Notes under the pieces: model-generated | Seen by the model: the letters and a program-made list of their open reading frames with translations, nothing else | The model's database searches: none | Told to the model about the DNA's origin: nothing | Part shown: one piece after another, positions 43,635 to 53,466 of the stretch | Layout of the letters: each line of letters opens with the position of its first letter | Position numbering within the stretch: the stretch's first letter is position 1 | Translations under genes and position numbers: made by a program | Assembly (NCBI RefSeq): GCF_002483225.1 | Contig: NZ_DLHL01000061.1 | Coordinates: forward strand, 10,993 to 74,992 | DNA: 64,000 nucleotides | Reading direction: 5' to 3' | Source of the DNA: Gemmatimonas sp. UBA7669 | Lineage (GTDB): Bacteria; Gemmatimonadota; Gemmatimonadetes; Gemmatimonadales; Gemmatimonadaceae

Positions 43635-46600
43635 TCAGCTGCCGGCGCGAATGAGTCGCACCCGGTCAGCGCCAAGCATCGCGCGCAGGTCTGAAAGAAT
43701 GGCGGCGGACGCCGTGACCCGGAGCGTGCGGGAGCGGAAGCGCACCGTCTGTCCGTTCCCGTCCCGCCACCGGAGTTCGAGCGGTGCGGACCCTTCGTGG
43801 GCCTCCACCGTCGCTCGCACGTCCGACATGATTGCGGCTGGCAAGTCGAGCCCGGAGGACAGGTCGATTGCCACTGCCAGATCACCGCTGGCGCGCACTT
43901 CCTCGAAGCGCTGCACCTCGTTCACGATGAACGTGGCGTTCTCCACACCCTGATCTCGCCGGGAGTAGCTGCCCTTGAGCAGCAGAGGGACGTCGGGGCG
44001 GACACGCTCCGCAATCACCCCCCAGGCTTCCGGAAACACCAGCACCTCGGAAGATCCGGAAAAATCCTCGACTGTCAACCGGGCGAACTCGTTCCCCGAC
44101 TTCTTGGAGAACTGGCGCTTGATGGCGGTGACCACCACGCCGATGGTTACGGGCTCCGACACCCAGGTCCCCAGCTGCGACACCGTGTGGGTGGCAAAGA
44201 GTTCGCATTCCGTTCGGTATTTCTCGAGCGGATGACCGGAAATGTAGAAGCCCAGCAGCTCCTTCTCGCGCTGCAGCCGCTCGCTTTCACTCCATGCCGG
44301 CGTGTTGGGAAGTGACGGCGCCGTCGTCTTCTTGCCGCTGTCGGCCGTGTCCACGGGCCCGCCCAGCAGGTCGCCGAAGAGCGATCCCTGACCCTTCTCC
44401 GCCTCCTCCTGCTGCAGTGCCGCTTCACTGATGGCGGTGTCCAGCGCGGCCAGAAGCTGCGCGCGATGGCCGCCCAGGCCGTCGCAGGCGCCGGCCGCAA
44501 TGAGCGCTTCAAACACGCGCTTGTTGAACACACGCAGGTCCACCCGCGCGCAGAGATCGAACAGCGAAGTGAACGGCCCGTCGGCTCGCGCGTCGAGCAG
44601 CGAGTCAATGGCGCCGCGTCCCACGTTGCGAATGGCGCCCAGGCCGAAGCGAATGCGCGTGTCGCCCACCACCGTGAAGCGCCAGCCCGACTCGTTCACA
44701 TCGGGCGCCAGCACCTCGAGCCCCATTTCGCGGGCTTCGGCGATGTACTTGATGACTTCTTCCGTCTTCCCGATGTTCGACGACAACAGCGCGGCCATGA
44801 ACTCGGCCGGGTAGTGCGTCTTGAGATAGGCGGTGTGATAGGCGACGACGGAGTACGCGACGCTGTGTGACTTGTTGAAGCCGTAGCGGCCGAACGTTTC
44901 GATCTGGCCGGCCAGCTCCTCGATGATCTTCGGGTCGTAGCCGCGCGCGATGGACTTCTCGGTGAACTTGCCGAGCTCCTTCTTGATGAGCTCCGCGTCC
45001 TTCTTGCCCACCGCCTTGCGCAGCACGTCGGCTTCGGCCAGCGAGATGCCGGCCAGCACCTGTGCGATACGCATCACCTGTTCCTGATAGGTGATGACGC
45101 CGTAGGTGTTGGACAGAATCGGCTCGAGCTCCGGCAGCGCATACACCGTGGGTTCTTCGCCGCGCTTGCGCCGGATGTACACGTTGTGCATGCCCGCATC
45201 GAGCGGGCCCGGACGCAGCAGCGCGTTCGACGCCACGAGGTCGTCGAAGCGGTCACAGCGCATGCGCTTGAGCACGTCGGTGGCCAGCGGGCTTTCGAAC
45301 TGGAACACGCCGCCCGTGCGGCCCGCGCGCAGCACGCGATACGTCTCCGCGTCGCTGAAGCCGCGTTCCTCCAGCACCACCTCCTTGCCCGATCGCTCCT
45401 TGATGTTCTTGAGCGTGTCGGTGATGACGGTGAGCGTGGTGAGGCCGAGGAAGTCCATCTTGAGCATGCCGGCCTTTTCGAGCGCCGTCATGTCGTACTG
45501 CGTCACGATGACGCGTTCGTCGCCGTCACCACCAGCGCCCTTGCTGGCCTGCGTGCAGATGGGCACGAACTCGTCCAGCGGACCGGGCGCGATGACCACA
45601 CCGGCCGCGTGCACGCCCGTATGGCGTGAGAGCCCTTCGAGCTTGATGGCGAAGTCGAGCAGCTGCCGGTAGCGCGGGTCGGTCTGATAGAACTGCTTGA
45701 CCTCCGGCACCTGCTCAACGGCCTCGGCCACCGTGAGCGAGTTGTTGGGCGCGTTGGGAATCAGCTTGGCCAGGGCGTCGGTTTCCCCCGGCGTGAAGCC
45801 CAGCGTGCGCCCAACGTCCTTGATGGCCGCGCGGGACTTCATGGTCCCGAAGGTGACGATCTGGCCGACGCTGTCCTTGCCGTACTTCTGCCGCACGTAT
45901 TCGATGACTTCGCCGCGTCGCTCGAAGCAGAAGTCCACGTCCACGTCGGGCATGGACACGCGCTCCGGATTCAGGAAGCGCTCGAAAAGCAGATCGAACT
46001 CGAGCGGACACACGTCCGTGATGCGCGTGGCATAGGCCACCAGCGAGCCGGCAGCCGAACCGCGCCCGGGGCCCACGGGAATGCCCAGATCACGTGCGGC
46101 CTTGATGAAGTCCGCCGTGATCAGGAAGTAGCCCGCGTACCCCGTCTTGGTGATGACACCCAGCTCGTAGTCGAGTCGCTCCTGCACCTGCGCGGGCAAC
46201 GGATCGCCATAGCGTGCCTTCGCGCCATCGGTGGCCAACTGCACCAGCAGGTCGTTCTCGGTGTCCACGCCCGGTGGCAGCGGGAACGAGGGCACGTAGT
46301 ACTTCTTGGCGAACTGCACGTCCACGCTGTCGGCAATGGCCAGCGTGTTCGTGAGCACGTCGTCCCGGCCGGGGAAGAACGGACGGATCTCGTCGGCCGA
46401 CTTGAAGTACAGGCCGTCGTCGTACTTCATGCGATCGCGGTCGTTGCGATCCTTGCCCAGGCCGATGCACAGCAGCACGTCGTGCGCGTCGTGATCCTCG
46501 TGCTTGAGGAAGTGCGCATCGTTGGTGGCCACCACGGGCAGGCCCAGGTCGTCCGCCAGGCCCAGCACCTTGGCATTGAGCGCCGCCTGGCCCTCACTGG

Positions 46601-47135
46601 TGTGCGCCTGCACCTCGAGGTAGTAGCGGTCCTTGAACAGCTCCGCATACCACGCCGCCGCCTCGCGCGCCTGCTCCAGCCGGTCGTCCATCAGGTGGCT
46701 GGCCACCTCGCCCGCCAGGCAGGCCGAGCTCACGATCAGCCCCTCACTGTACTGGGCCAGCAGCTCGCGGTCGATGCGGGGCTTGGTGTAAAAGCCCTCG
46801 GTGTACCCCAGCGAGGTGAGCTTGACCAGATTGCGGTAGCCCGTGATGTCGCGGGCCAGCAGCACCAGGTGGTAGTAGGGCTTCACGCCGGGCGCCGGAC
46901 GGCCGCGCGTGCGCCGGTCACCCGGTGCCACGTAGGCTTCCATGCCCAGGATGGGCTTCACCCCCGCCTTGCGCGCCTTCTCCTGGAACTCCCAGGCGGC
47001 GTGCATGTTACCGTGATCGGTGATGGCCAGCGCGGGCATCTCGAAGTGCTGCGCGCGCTTGATCAGGTCATCGATGCGATTCGCGCCGTCGAGGAGCGAA
47101 TACTCGGAGTGGCAGTGCAGGTGAACGAACGACAT
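43635..47135 (-). CDS. dnaE: DNA polymerase III subunit alpha
   Basis: The replicative polymerase catalytic subunit, 1166 residues, as expected for DnaE. The PHP domain opens the protein (FVHLHCHSEYSLLDGANRID; ALAITDHGNMHAAWEF). The polymerase core has GPGRGSAAGSLVAYA, the catalytic Asp pair in PDVDVDFCFERR, and the third Asp in LKMDFLGLTTL. The fingers contain YGFNKSHSVAYSVVAYHTAY. The C-terminal part has an OB-fold (VTIGVVVTAIKRQFSKKSG). It starts the minus-strand run and is divergent from the aminopeptidase gene with only eight bases between start codons. Confidence 0.97.
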   Translation of the reverse strand: MSFVHLHCHSEYSLLDGANRIDDLIKRAQHFEMPALAITDHGNMHAAWEFQEKARKAGVKPILGMEAYVAPGDRRTRGRPAPGVKPYYHLVLLARDITGYRNLVKLTSLGYTEGFYTKPRIDRELLAQYSEGLIVSSACLAGEVASHLMDDRLEQAREAAAWYAELFKDRYYLEVQAHTSEGQAALNAKVLGLADDLGLPVVATNDAHFLKHEDHDAHDVLLCIGLGKDRNDRDRMKYDDGLYFKSADEIRPFFPGRDDVLTNTLAIADSVDVQFAKKYYVPSFPLPPGVDTENDLLVQLATDGAKARYGDPLPAQVQERLDYELGVITKTGYAGYFLITADFIKAARDLGIPVGPGRGSAAGSLVAYATRITDVCPLEFDLLFERFLNPERVSMPDVDVDFCFERRGEVIEYVRQKYGKDSVGQIVTFGTMKSRAAIKDVGRTLGFTPGETDALAKLIPNAPNNSLTVAEAVEQVPEVKQFYQTDPRYRQLLDFAIKLEGLSRHTGVHAAGVVIAPGPLDEFVPICTQASKGAGGDGDERVIVTQYDMTALEKAGMLKMDFLGLTTLTVITDTLKNIKERSGKEVVLEERGFSDAETYRVLRAGRTGGVFQFESPLATDVLKRMRCDRFDDLVASNALLRPGPLDAGMHNVYIRRKRGEEPTVYALPELEPILSNTYGVITYQEQVMRIAQVLAGISLAEADVLRKAVGKKDAELIKKELGKFTEKSIARGYDPKIIEELAGQIETFGRYGFNKSHSVAYSVVAYHTAYLKTHYPAEFMAALLSSNIGKTEEVIKYIAEAREMGLEVLAPDVNESGWRFTVVGDTRIRFGLGAIRNVGRGAIDSLLDARADGPFTSLFDLCARVDLRVFNKRVFEALIAAGACDGLGGHRAQLLAALDTAISEAALQQEEAEKGQGSLFGDLLGGPVDTADSGKKTTAPSLPNTPAWSESERLQREKELLGFYISGHPLEKYRTECELFATHTVSQLGTWVSEPVTIGVVVTAIKRQFSKKSGNEFARLTVEDFSGSSEVLVFPEAWGVIAERVRPDVPLLLKGSYSRRDQGVENATFIVNEVQRFEEVRASGDLAVAIDLSSGLDLPAAIMSDVRATVEAHEGSAPLELRWRDGNGQTVRFRSRTLRVTASAAILSDLRAMLGADRVRLIRAGS

Positions 47136-47143
47136 AACCCTGA

Positions 47144-48190
47144 ATGATACAGCGAACCCTCTCCGCTCGGCAGCTGCTCAAGCGCGGAAGTGCCCTGCTC
47201 GGCACGCTCGTCGTGCTGTTCCTTGCGCTCACGCCCATGGGCTGCTACCTGTCGCGCGCCGCGTATGAAGAAGCGCGCATCCTCGCCAAGCGTCAGCCCA
47301 TCGAGCGCCTGGTGGTGCGCGAAAGCACCGACCCGGCGCTGCGCGCCAAGCTGCAGCTGGTACTGGCCGGGCGGCGCTTCGCCATGGACTCCATGGGACT
47401 CAAGGCCGAGGAGAGCTTTACCACCTTCTCGCAGCTCGATCGCGACACGCTGGTACTGGTGGTGTCCGCCGCCTTTCCCGACCGCCTCGAGCGCAAGACC
47501 TGGTGGTTCCCGGTGGTGGGCCGCTTTCCGTACAAGGGATTCTTCGATTTCGGCAAGGCGCAGGAGACGGCACAGCAGCTGCGTGACGAGGGCTACGACG
47601 TGGTGGTGGGCCCCTCCAGCGCCTTCAGTACTCTGGGTTGGTTCAACGACCCGCTGGTGAGCACCACGGTCAAGGCGGATTCGGTCACACTGGTCAACAC
47701 CGTGCTGCATGAACTGCTGCACACGACCTATTTCGCCAAGGGGCGGGTGAGCTTCAACGAGTCCTTCGCCACCTTCGTTGGTGGACGGGGCGCCGAGCAC
47801 TTTTTTCGTGCGGCGGGTGACACGGTGCTTTTGCGCCGCGCCGAGGATGACTGGCACGACGACCTGCTGCTCGGGGCATTCTGGGAACGCACGGCGCGCG
47901 AGATCGACAGTGTGTTCGCACAGTTGCCCGACTCGGCGCGCAGCGCCCGCATTGCTGCGCGTGACACGGTGTACGCGGCGGCGCGCAAGCGTTTGGTTGA
48001 TTCCATTGGGCCGCAGCTGCGCGGCTATCCTGCGGGTTGGGTGGAGCGGGTGCCACTCAACAACGCGGTGCTGATGTCGCGGCGGGTGTATGCCGAGCGA
48101 TTGGATTACTTCGACTCGGTGTACGTGGCGGCGGGTGGGGATTTGAGGGAGGCCATCCGTCGGGTGATTGCGGCGGCGGAGACTCGTTGA
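47144..48190 (+). CDS. Predicted aminopeptidase lipoprotein (PF10023 type)
   Basis: 348 residues. The start is a lipoprotein signal (SALLGTLVVLFLALTPMGC) followed by the family opening YLSRAAYEEARILAKRQPIE. The zinc-site helix is VLHELLHTTYF (HExxH) with a following Glu in NESFATFVGG. These are features of the predicted aminopeptidase family PF10023, anchored in the periplasm; substrate and true activity are untested. The ATG lies eight bases from the dnaE start on the other strand, so its promoter must be inside dnaE. The palindromic repeat copy 2 follows its stop. Confidence 0.82.
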   Translation: MIQRTLSARQLLKRGSALLGTLVVLFLALTPMGCYLSRAAYEEARILAKRQPIERLVVRESTDPALRAKLQLVLAGRRFAMDSMGLKAEESFTTFSQLDRDTLVLVVSAAFPDRLERKTWWFPVVGRFPYKGFFDFGKAQETAQQLRDEGYDVVVGPSSAFSTLGWFNDPLVSTTVKADSVTLVNTVLHELLHTTYFAKGRVSFNESFATFVGGRGAEHFFRAAGDTVLLRRAEDDWHDDLLLGAFWERTAREIDSVFAQLPDSARSARIAARDTVYAAARKRLVDSIGPQLRGYPAGWVERVPLNNAVLMSRRVYAERLDYFDSVYVAAGGDLREAIRRVIAAAETR

Positions 48191-48202
48191 GCGGCCAGAC
48201 CG

Positions 48203-48335
48203 TTGAACAGAAGGTGTGAGGATAAGAGGATCCGAGGATTGAAGGGGCGGGCGACGGAGGACTCTGAACACGGGAGTCCTCCGTCGCCCGCCTCTCTAAT
48301 CCCCAGATCCTCCGATCCTCACCCCTTCTGTTCAA
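48203..48335. repeat. Two-layer palindromic repeat, copy 2
   Basis: The outer arms begin TTGAACAGAAGGTGTGAGGA (48203) and end TTCTGTTCAA (48335), complementary over 30 bases with three mismatches. The inner arm GCGGGCGACGGAGGACTC pairs perfectly with its complement across an 8-base loop. It lies between the convergent aminopeptidase and M16 protease genes and could terminate both. Confidence 0.92.
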
Positions 48336-48347
48336 CGATGCGGCGGA

Positions 48348-51254
48348 CTAGCGAGACGTCTCGGGCAACAAGACAAACCGCGCCCTGTTCCCCTCATCGA
48401 GGAACTTCTTCGCCGCTGCCGCCAGCTTCTCCACCGTCAGCCCGGCATAGAGCTGCTCCTCGGTGGCCAGCTCCTCCAGCGGGTCCCCATTCTCCACGCG
48501 GCCACGAATGGCGCTCACCCAGTAGCCGTTCTGCTTGCGCTGCACCTCGAGCGTGCGGCGCTGCTTTTCGCGCACCCGGTCCACCTCTTCCTGACTGGGC
48601 GGCACACGACGCAGCGAGTCGAGCTCCTGACGCACGGCCGCATACAGCGAGTCGGCCTTGTCCGGCGCCGAGCCGTAACTGATGACCACCTGCCACTCCT
48701 GACGCGGACGACGCGAGAAGCCGGTGTTCACCGACACCGAGTAGGTGCCGCCGAGCGCCTCGCGCAGGCGGTCCAGCAGGCGCTGCTCGAGCAGGTCACC
48801 CAGCGAGGACAGCACATATGATTCTTCGCGCGACCATGCGGCCTTGCCGGCCAGCAGGAATGCGGTCTGGCTCTGCGGCGCGATGCCCTTGCGCACCACC
48901 TTGTCGATCTGGCCCGTGAACTGCGGCGGCCCCACATCGCGCGCCACTTCACGGCGATCGGAGCTGGGCAGCGATCCAATCCACTGCTCCACCAGCGGCT
49001 TGAGCACGGCCAGGTCCACGTTGCCCACGAACACGAAGGTGAAGTTGCCGCCGTCGCCGAAGCGGTCCTTGTAGATGGTCATCATCTCATCGAGCACCAG
49101 TTCGTTCAGCATGCTGGCGCTGAGCGGCCGCGCGCGCGGATGCCCATTGGCCAGCGTCATCTGAATGGTGTCGTTGAACACCAGGCCGGGATTGGCGTCC
49201 TTGTTGCGCAGCTGCGTCTCGATGGCCTGCATGTTGGCCTTGAAGATCATGGAGTCTGCGCGCGGCGCGGTGAAGCGCAGCCAGGTCAGCTGCAGCAGCG
49301 TTTCGAGATCGCGCGTGGACGCGCCGCCACTCATGCCTTCGCTCAAGTCGGTGATGCTGGGCTGCACGCTGGCCGCCTTGCCGGTGAGCACCTTGCGCAG
49401 ATCAACCGGTGAGAACTCCCCCACGCCGCCCGATGCAATGATGGGCGGGGTCAGCGAGGTCTTGAACACATCGGCGTCACTTACCAGGCTCGCGCCACCG
49501 GGACTGAAGGCCACCATCTGCACCTGATCGGCCTGGAAGTCCGTCGGCTTGACGAACACCCGCGCACCGTTGGACAGCGTCCACTCGGTAATGCCATGCG
49601 CGGCAATCGTGCGTTCCTGCGTCACACGCCCGGGGGCAGGGGCCGAGGCCACCAGCGCGTTGGCGGTGGCCGCTTCCGTCCACGGCGTCACCGCACTGGC
49701 CACCACACGACCGAACACGCCGCGAATGTCGGCCTCCGTGGGTACGGCCAGGCCCTCCTTCTCGGGCAGCGTGACCAGCACCACGCGATTCGCGGCGCCG
49801 CCGCGGCTGTTGGCCAGCGCATTCACATCGGCCAGCGTGATGGCGGGCAGCAGGCGCTGCACGGCGCGGTACTCGTACGCAATGCCCGGCGAGGCGTTGC
49901 CTTCGAGATAGTGGTCGATGTACTCGGCCACATAGGCTCCGCTTTCCGTTTTCTCGCGCTCCTCATACGTGCGCTCGTAGGCACGCAGCAGGTTGGTTCG
50001 GGCGCGGTCGAGCTCAGCCGCGAGGAATCCATGCTGCTGCACGCGCTCCGCTTCGGTGAGCAAGGCCTGCAGCGTTTCCAGCAGCTTGCCTTCCTTGGCG
50101 CCGGCGCCAAGCGCGTTGTACTCGCTGCCGCGCACGAAGCCGCCGCTGCTCGCACCCGCGCCGGTGAAGGGCGCATCGGGCTTGAGGGCCAGCTCACTGA
50201 AGCGCTGGTTGATCATGGTGTTGTAGAGGCGCTCGAGCAGCGACGCGCGCAGGTCACCCACGGTGCGCAGGGCCTTGGGCGGACGCTTCCACAGCACTTC
50301 CACGGACGAGGTGGTGAGCTCCTTGTCGGTGGCAATGGATACGAGGGTGGAATCGTGCGTGGGCACAGCCGCCATCGTGCGTGCGCGCGCATTGGGCCGC
50401 GCGGCGAGGCGACCGAAGGTACGGCGGATATGCTGCTCCAATACCGCCGGGTCCACATCACCCACAGCCACCACCGCCATGAGGTCGGGGCGGTACCAGT
50501 CACGCCAGAAACGACGCAGCGGCGCCGGATTGGCGTTCTCGATGATCTCCGGCTTGCCGATGGGCAGGCGATCGGCATAGCGCGAGCCACGGAACAGCAC
50601 GGGGAACTGCTTGTCACGCAGACGTTCACCGGCCCCGAGGCCGTTGCGCCACTCGCTCAGCACCACGCCGCGCTCGTTCACCACCTCGAGCGAATCGAAC
50701 TTGATGCCGCTGGCCACGTCACCCAGGAACGCAAAGCTGCGCTCGAGAATGCCGGCGCTGTCGGTGGGGACCGGCAGGATATAGATGGTTTCGTCGAAGC
50801 CGGTCATGGCATTGAGGTCGGCACCGAAACGCACACCAATGGACTCGAGATACTTCACGATGTCGTTCTTCGCGAAGTTGGTGGTGCCGTTGAAGGCCAT
50901 GTGCTCGAGGAAGTGGGCGAGCCCCAGTTGATCGGCATCCTCGAGAATGGAGCCCGCGTTCACCACCAGACGCAGTTCCACGCGCTTCTCGGGTTTCGCG
51001 TTGCGCCGGATGTAGTACGTCAGCCCGTTGGGCAGTGTGCCGCGGCGCACGGCCGGGTCCATGGGCAGGCGCGTCGTGAGCGCGAAGGAATCCTGGACTG
51101 CCGCGGGGCGTGCGGCGCTCTGCCGCGAAGGCGCCGGGCGCGTCGAGGTGGCGCCGGTCTGCGCCGCAAGCGGCACCGATGCCAATACCGTTGCGGCCAG
51201 TGTGAACGTGGCCGCGCGGGTCAGGTGACGGGTTCGAGAGGAAGGACCAAGCAT
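48348..51254 (-). CDS. M16-family (pitrilysin/insulinase-like) zinc metalloprotease
   Basis: 968 residues, exported: signal peptide ATFTLAATVLASVPLAAQ. The M16A zinc motif HFLEH lies in DQLGLAHFLEHMAFNGTTNF, with the downstream Glu in the NERGVVLSEWRN region. The second, inactive M16 half follows (IDKVVRKGIAPQSQTAFLLA; LRRVPPSQEEVDRVREKQRR). The two-half layout and size match PqqL-type periplasmic peptidases, which degrade imported peptides. The ATG at 51254 starts the signal peptide; the 89 codons before it in frame overlap the end of the helicase gene. It is probably co-transcribed with the helicase 91 bases upstream. Confidence 0.92.
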   Translation of the reverse strand: MLGPSSRTRHLTRAATFTLAATVLASVPLAAQTGATSTRPAPSRQSAARPAAVQDSFALTTRLPMDPAVRRGTLPNGLTYYIRRNAKPEKRVELRLVVNAGSILEDADQLGLAHFLEHMAFNGTTNFAKNDIVKYLESIGVRFGADLNAMTGFDETIYILPVPTDSAGILERSFAFLGDVASGIKFDSLEVVNERGVVLSEWRNGLGAGERLRDKQFPVLFRGSRYADRLPIGKPEIIENANPAPLRRFWRDWYRPDLMAVVAVGDVDPAVLEQHIRRTFGRLAARPNARARTMAAVPTHDSTLVSIATDKELTTSSVEVLWKRPPKALRTVGDLRASLLERLYNTMINQRFSELALKPDAPFTGAGASSGGFVRGSEYNALGAGAKEGKLLETLQALLTEAERVQQHGFLAAELDRARTNLLRAYERTYEEREKTESGAYVAEYIDHYLEGNASPGIAYEYRAVQRLLPAITLADVNALANSRGGAANRVVLVTLPEKEGLAVPTEADIRGVFGRVVASAVTPWTEAATANALVASAPAPGRVTQERTIAAHGITEWTLSNGARVFVKPTDFQADQVQMVAFSPGGASLVSDADVFKTSLTPPIIASGGVGEFSPVDLRKVLTGKAASVQPSITDLSEGMSGGASTRDLETLLQLTWLRFTAPRADSMIFKANMQAIETQLRNKDANPGLVFNDTIQMTLANGHPRARPLSASMLNELVLDEMMTIYKDRFGDGGNFTFVFVGNVDLAVLKPLVEQWIGSLPSSDRREVARDVGPPQFTGQIDKVVRKGIAPQSQTAFLLAGKAAWSREESYVLSSLGDLLEQRLLDRLREALGGTYSVSVNTGFSRRPRQEWQVVISYGSAPDKADSLYAAVRQELDSLRRVPPSQEEVDRVREKQRRTLEVQRKQNGYWVSAIRGRVENGDPLEELATEEQLYAGLTVEKLAAAAKKFLDEGNRARFVLLPETSR

Positions 51255-51345
51255 TGGGTTCGTGGTGAAGATGGTGAACAATGTCGCGACGACGTTGGGG
51301 CATCGGCGTCGCGAGCGACAAGCCGGTTCGCGAAGCAGACCGGGA

Positions 51346-53466
51346 CTAGCTGCTGCCGAACCGCCCTCGGAGTAACGCGCGAAGGTCCACTTCGGGTTCG
51401 ATGATGGCCCCGGCCCGCGGACCGGGCAACGGCGGGAACTCGGGCACATCACCCAGCGTGACGCGCTGCATGGTCTGCCGCACGCCCTGATCGAGAAAGC
51501 GCGAGAGTTGTGTATAAGCAAAGTCGGCGCCGGTGCGCGTGGCGTAGCTATGCAGCGGATACACCACCATGAGCTCGTTGCGCGCGCGGGTCATGGCCAC
51601 ATACAAGAGACGCCGCTCTTCCTCGATCTGGTCGTCGTCCACCGCGGCGCGGGCCATGGGGAACACACCATCGCTGGCGTGAATGACGAACACCACGTCC
51701 CACTCCTTGCCCTTGGCCGAGTGCACGGTGGAGAGGATGAGTGCGTCGTCTTCATCGGTGCTGCCCACGGCCAGGTCCTGCGTGTTGGCCGGAGGCTCGA
51801 GGGCCAGCGCGGCAAGAAATGCTGAACGATCGGGATAACCGGCCGCGATGATCTCGAGCTGATCGAGATCGGCCATGCGCGGCGGGGCATCGTCGTAGGT
51901 GGCCTGCAGGATGGGGTCGTAGAGCTGCCGCACGAGGCGGATGCTCTCTCCCGGCGCGTGCGGCCGGTCGCCGCGCTCCACGCGCCGCATACCGTCGAAG
52001 AGCGCCGACATGGCCAGCAGACCGGGCCTGGCGCGGGCCGGTGCGCGCACGGCGCCGATGGCCATGGGCTCCCAGCCGTGCTGCGCAAGCAACTCAATGG
52101 CGGCACGCGCGGTGGCGTCGCCCACACCGGGCAGCAGGCGCAGCAAGCGATACCAGCTCACTTCGTCGCGCGGATTCTCGAGAATGCGCAGAAAGGCCAG
52201 CAGGTCCTTGATGTGCGCCGCTTCGAGGAACTTGAGGCCGCCCCATTTTTCGTAGGGAATGCGACGGTTGGCCAGTTCGATTTCGAGGTCGGCCGACAGA
52301 TAGCCCGCGCGAAACAGCACCGCCATCTCACGCAGCGGCGTGCCCTGCTCGTGCAACTCGAGCAGGCGGTCCACCACGAAGGCCGTCTGCGCGGCTTCAT
52401 CGCGCACGGTCACCAGCCACGGCGCCTCGCCGCCACTGCGCTCGGTGAAGAGGCGCTTGCTGTAGCGCTCCGTGCTGCGCGAGATGAGCGTGTTGGTGGT
52501 GTCGAGAATGGGTGAAGTGGAGCGGTAGTTCTGCTCCAGCGTCACGATGCGCGTGCCGGGGAACTGTTTGGGAAAGTCGAGGATGTTGCGAATGGTGGCG
52601 CCGCGAAACGCATAGATGCTCTGCGCGTCGTCGCCCACGACGGTGAGCTTGCCGTTGGTGCAGAGGCCACGCAGAATGCGCGACTGCAGCGGGTTGGTGT
52701 CCTGGTACTCGTCCACCAGCACGTGATCAAACAGTCCGCGCATCTGTTCGGCGATGCTCGGTGCCTGTTCCAGCAGCAGGGCCCAGGACAGCAGCAGGTC
52801 GTCGTAGTCGAGCAGATTGCGCTCGGCCTTGCGTTTCACATAGTCGGTGAAGCAGCGCTCGATGTCTCCCGCCCACGAGAGAAAGTGCGGCCACTGATCG
52901 CTCAGCAGGTCGGCGACATCGGCTTCGGTGTTGACGTGCCGCGAGTAGATGGACAGCAGGGTTTCGGCGCGCGGGAAGCGCGGCGCGCCGCGGGGGGCGT
53001 TCTTGAGATCCCCGTAGCCGAGGCTCGAGCGGGAGAGGCCCATGAGGTCGCCCGCGTCCGACTGGTCGAGGATGGTGAAGTCGGCCGGCAGACCGGCGGC
53101 GGCGCCGAAGCGACGTAGCAGGCGATGGGCGGTGCCATGAAACGTGCCACCCTGGACCTGATGCGACGCCGAGCCCACGAGGCGCTCACAGCGTGAGAGC
53201 ATTTCCTGGGCGGAGCGCCGGGTGAAGGTGAGCAGCAGGATGCGCTGGGGCGGTACGCCGCGGGCAATGAGCGCCGCGACGCGGTGAATGAGCGTGCGCG
53301 TCTTGCCGGATCCGGCCCCGGCCACGATAAGCAGGGGCGTGTCGCCGTGGTTGGCGGCGTCGGCCTGGGCGGCGTTGAGGGCCGGTCCGAGGGCGCCGCC
53401 GTCTATGGAAGCCGGCGGGGCGACGGTGCGCGGGGCGGTGAGATGGAGGCGGGGCAGGTCGGCCAT
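51346..53466 (-). CDS. UvrD/Rep-type ATP-dependent DNA helicase
   Basis: An SF1A 3'-5' helicase of 706 residues for repair or replication restart. Motif I is VAGAGSGKTRTL, Ia LLLTFTRRSAQEML, II VLVDEYQDTNPLQ, III VVGDDAQSIYAFRGA, IV VTLEQNYRSTSPIL, V STVHSAKGKEWDVVFV, VI EEERRLLYVAMTRARNELMV. The N-terminal addition of ~25 residues is poorly conserved and the C-terminal Tudor-like domain of PcrA/UvrD is absent. The start ATG is the first codon of a clear frame, with a 688-base gap to the divergent Ig-lipoprotein gene. Confidence 0.93.
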   Translation of the reverse strand: MADLPRLHLTAPRTVAPPASIDGGALGPALNAAQADAANHGDTPLLIVAGAGSGKTRTLIHRVAALIARGVPPQRILLLTFTRRSAQEMLSRCERLVGSASHQVQGGTFHGTAHRLLRRFGAAAGLPADFTILDQSDAGDLMGLSRSSLGYGDLKNAPRGAPRFPRAETLLSIYSRHVNTEADVADLLSDQWPHFLSWAGDIERCFTDYVKRKAERNLLDYDDLLLSWALLLEQAPSIAEQMRGLFDHVLVDEYQDTNPLQSRILRGLCTNGKLTVVGDDAQSIYAFRGATIRNILDFPKQFPGTRIVTLEQNYRSTSPILDTTNTLISRSTERYSKRLFTERSGGEAPWLVTVRDEAAQTAFVVDRLLELHEQGTPLREMAVLFRAGYLSADLEIELANRRIPYEKWGGLKFLEAAHIKDLLAFLRILENPRDEVSWYRLLRLLPGVGDATARAAIELLAQHGWEPMAIGAVRAPARARPGLLAMSALFDGMRRVERGDRPHAPGESIRLVRQLYDPILQATYDDAPPRMADLDQLEIIAAGYPDRSAFLAALALEPPANTQDLAVGSTDEDDALILSTVHSAKGKEWDVVFVIHASDGVFPMARAAVDDDQIEEERRLLYVAMTRARNELMVVYPLHSYATRTGADFAYTQLSRFLDQGVRQTMQRVTLGDVPEFPPLPGPRAGAIIEPEVDLRALLRGRFGSS

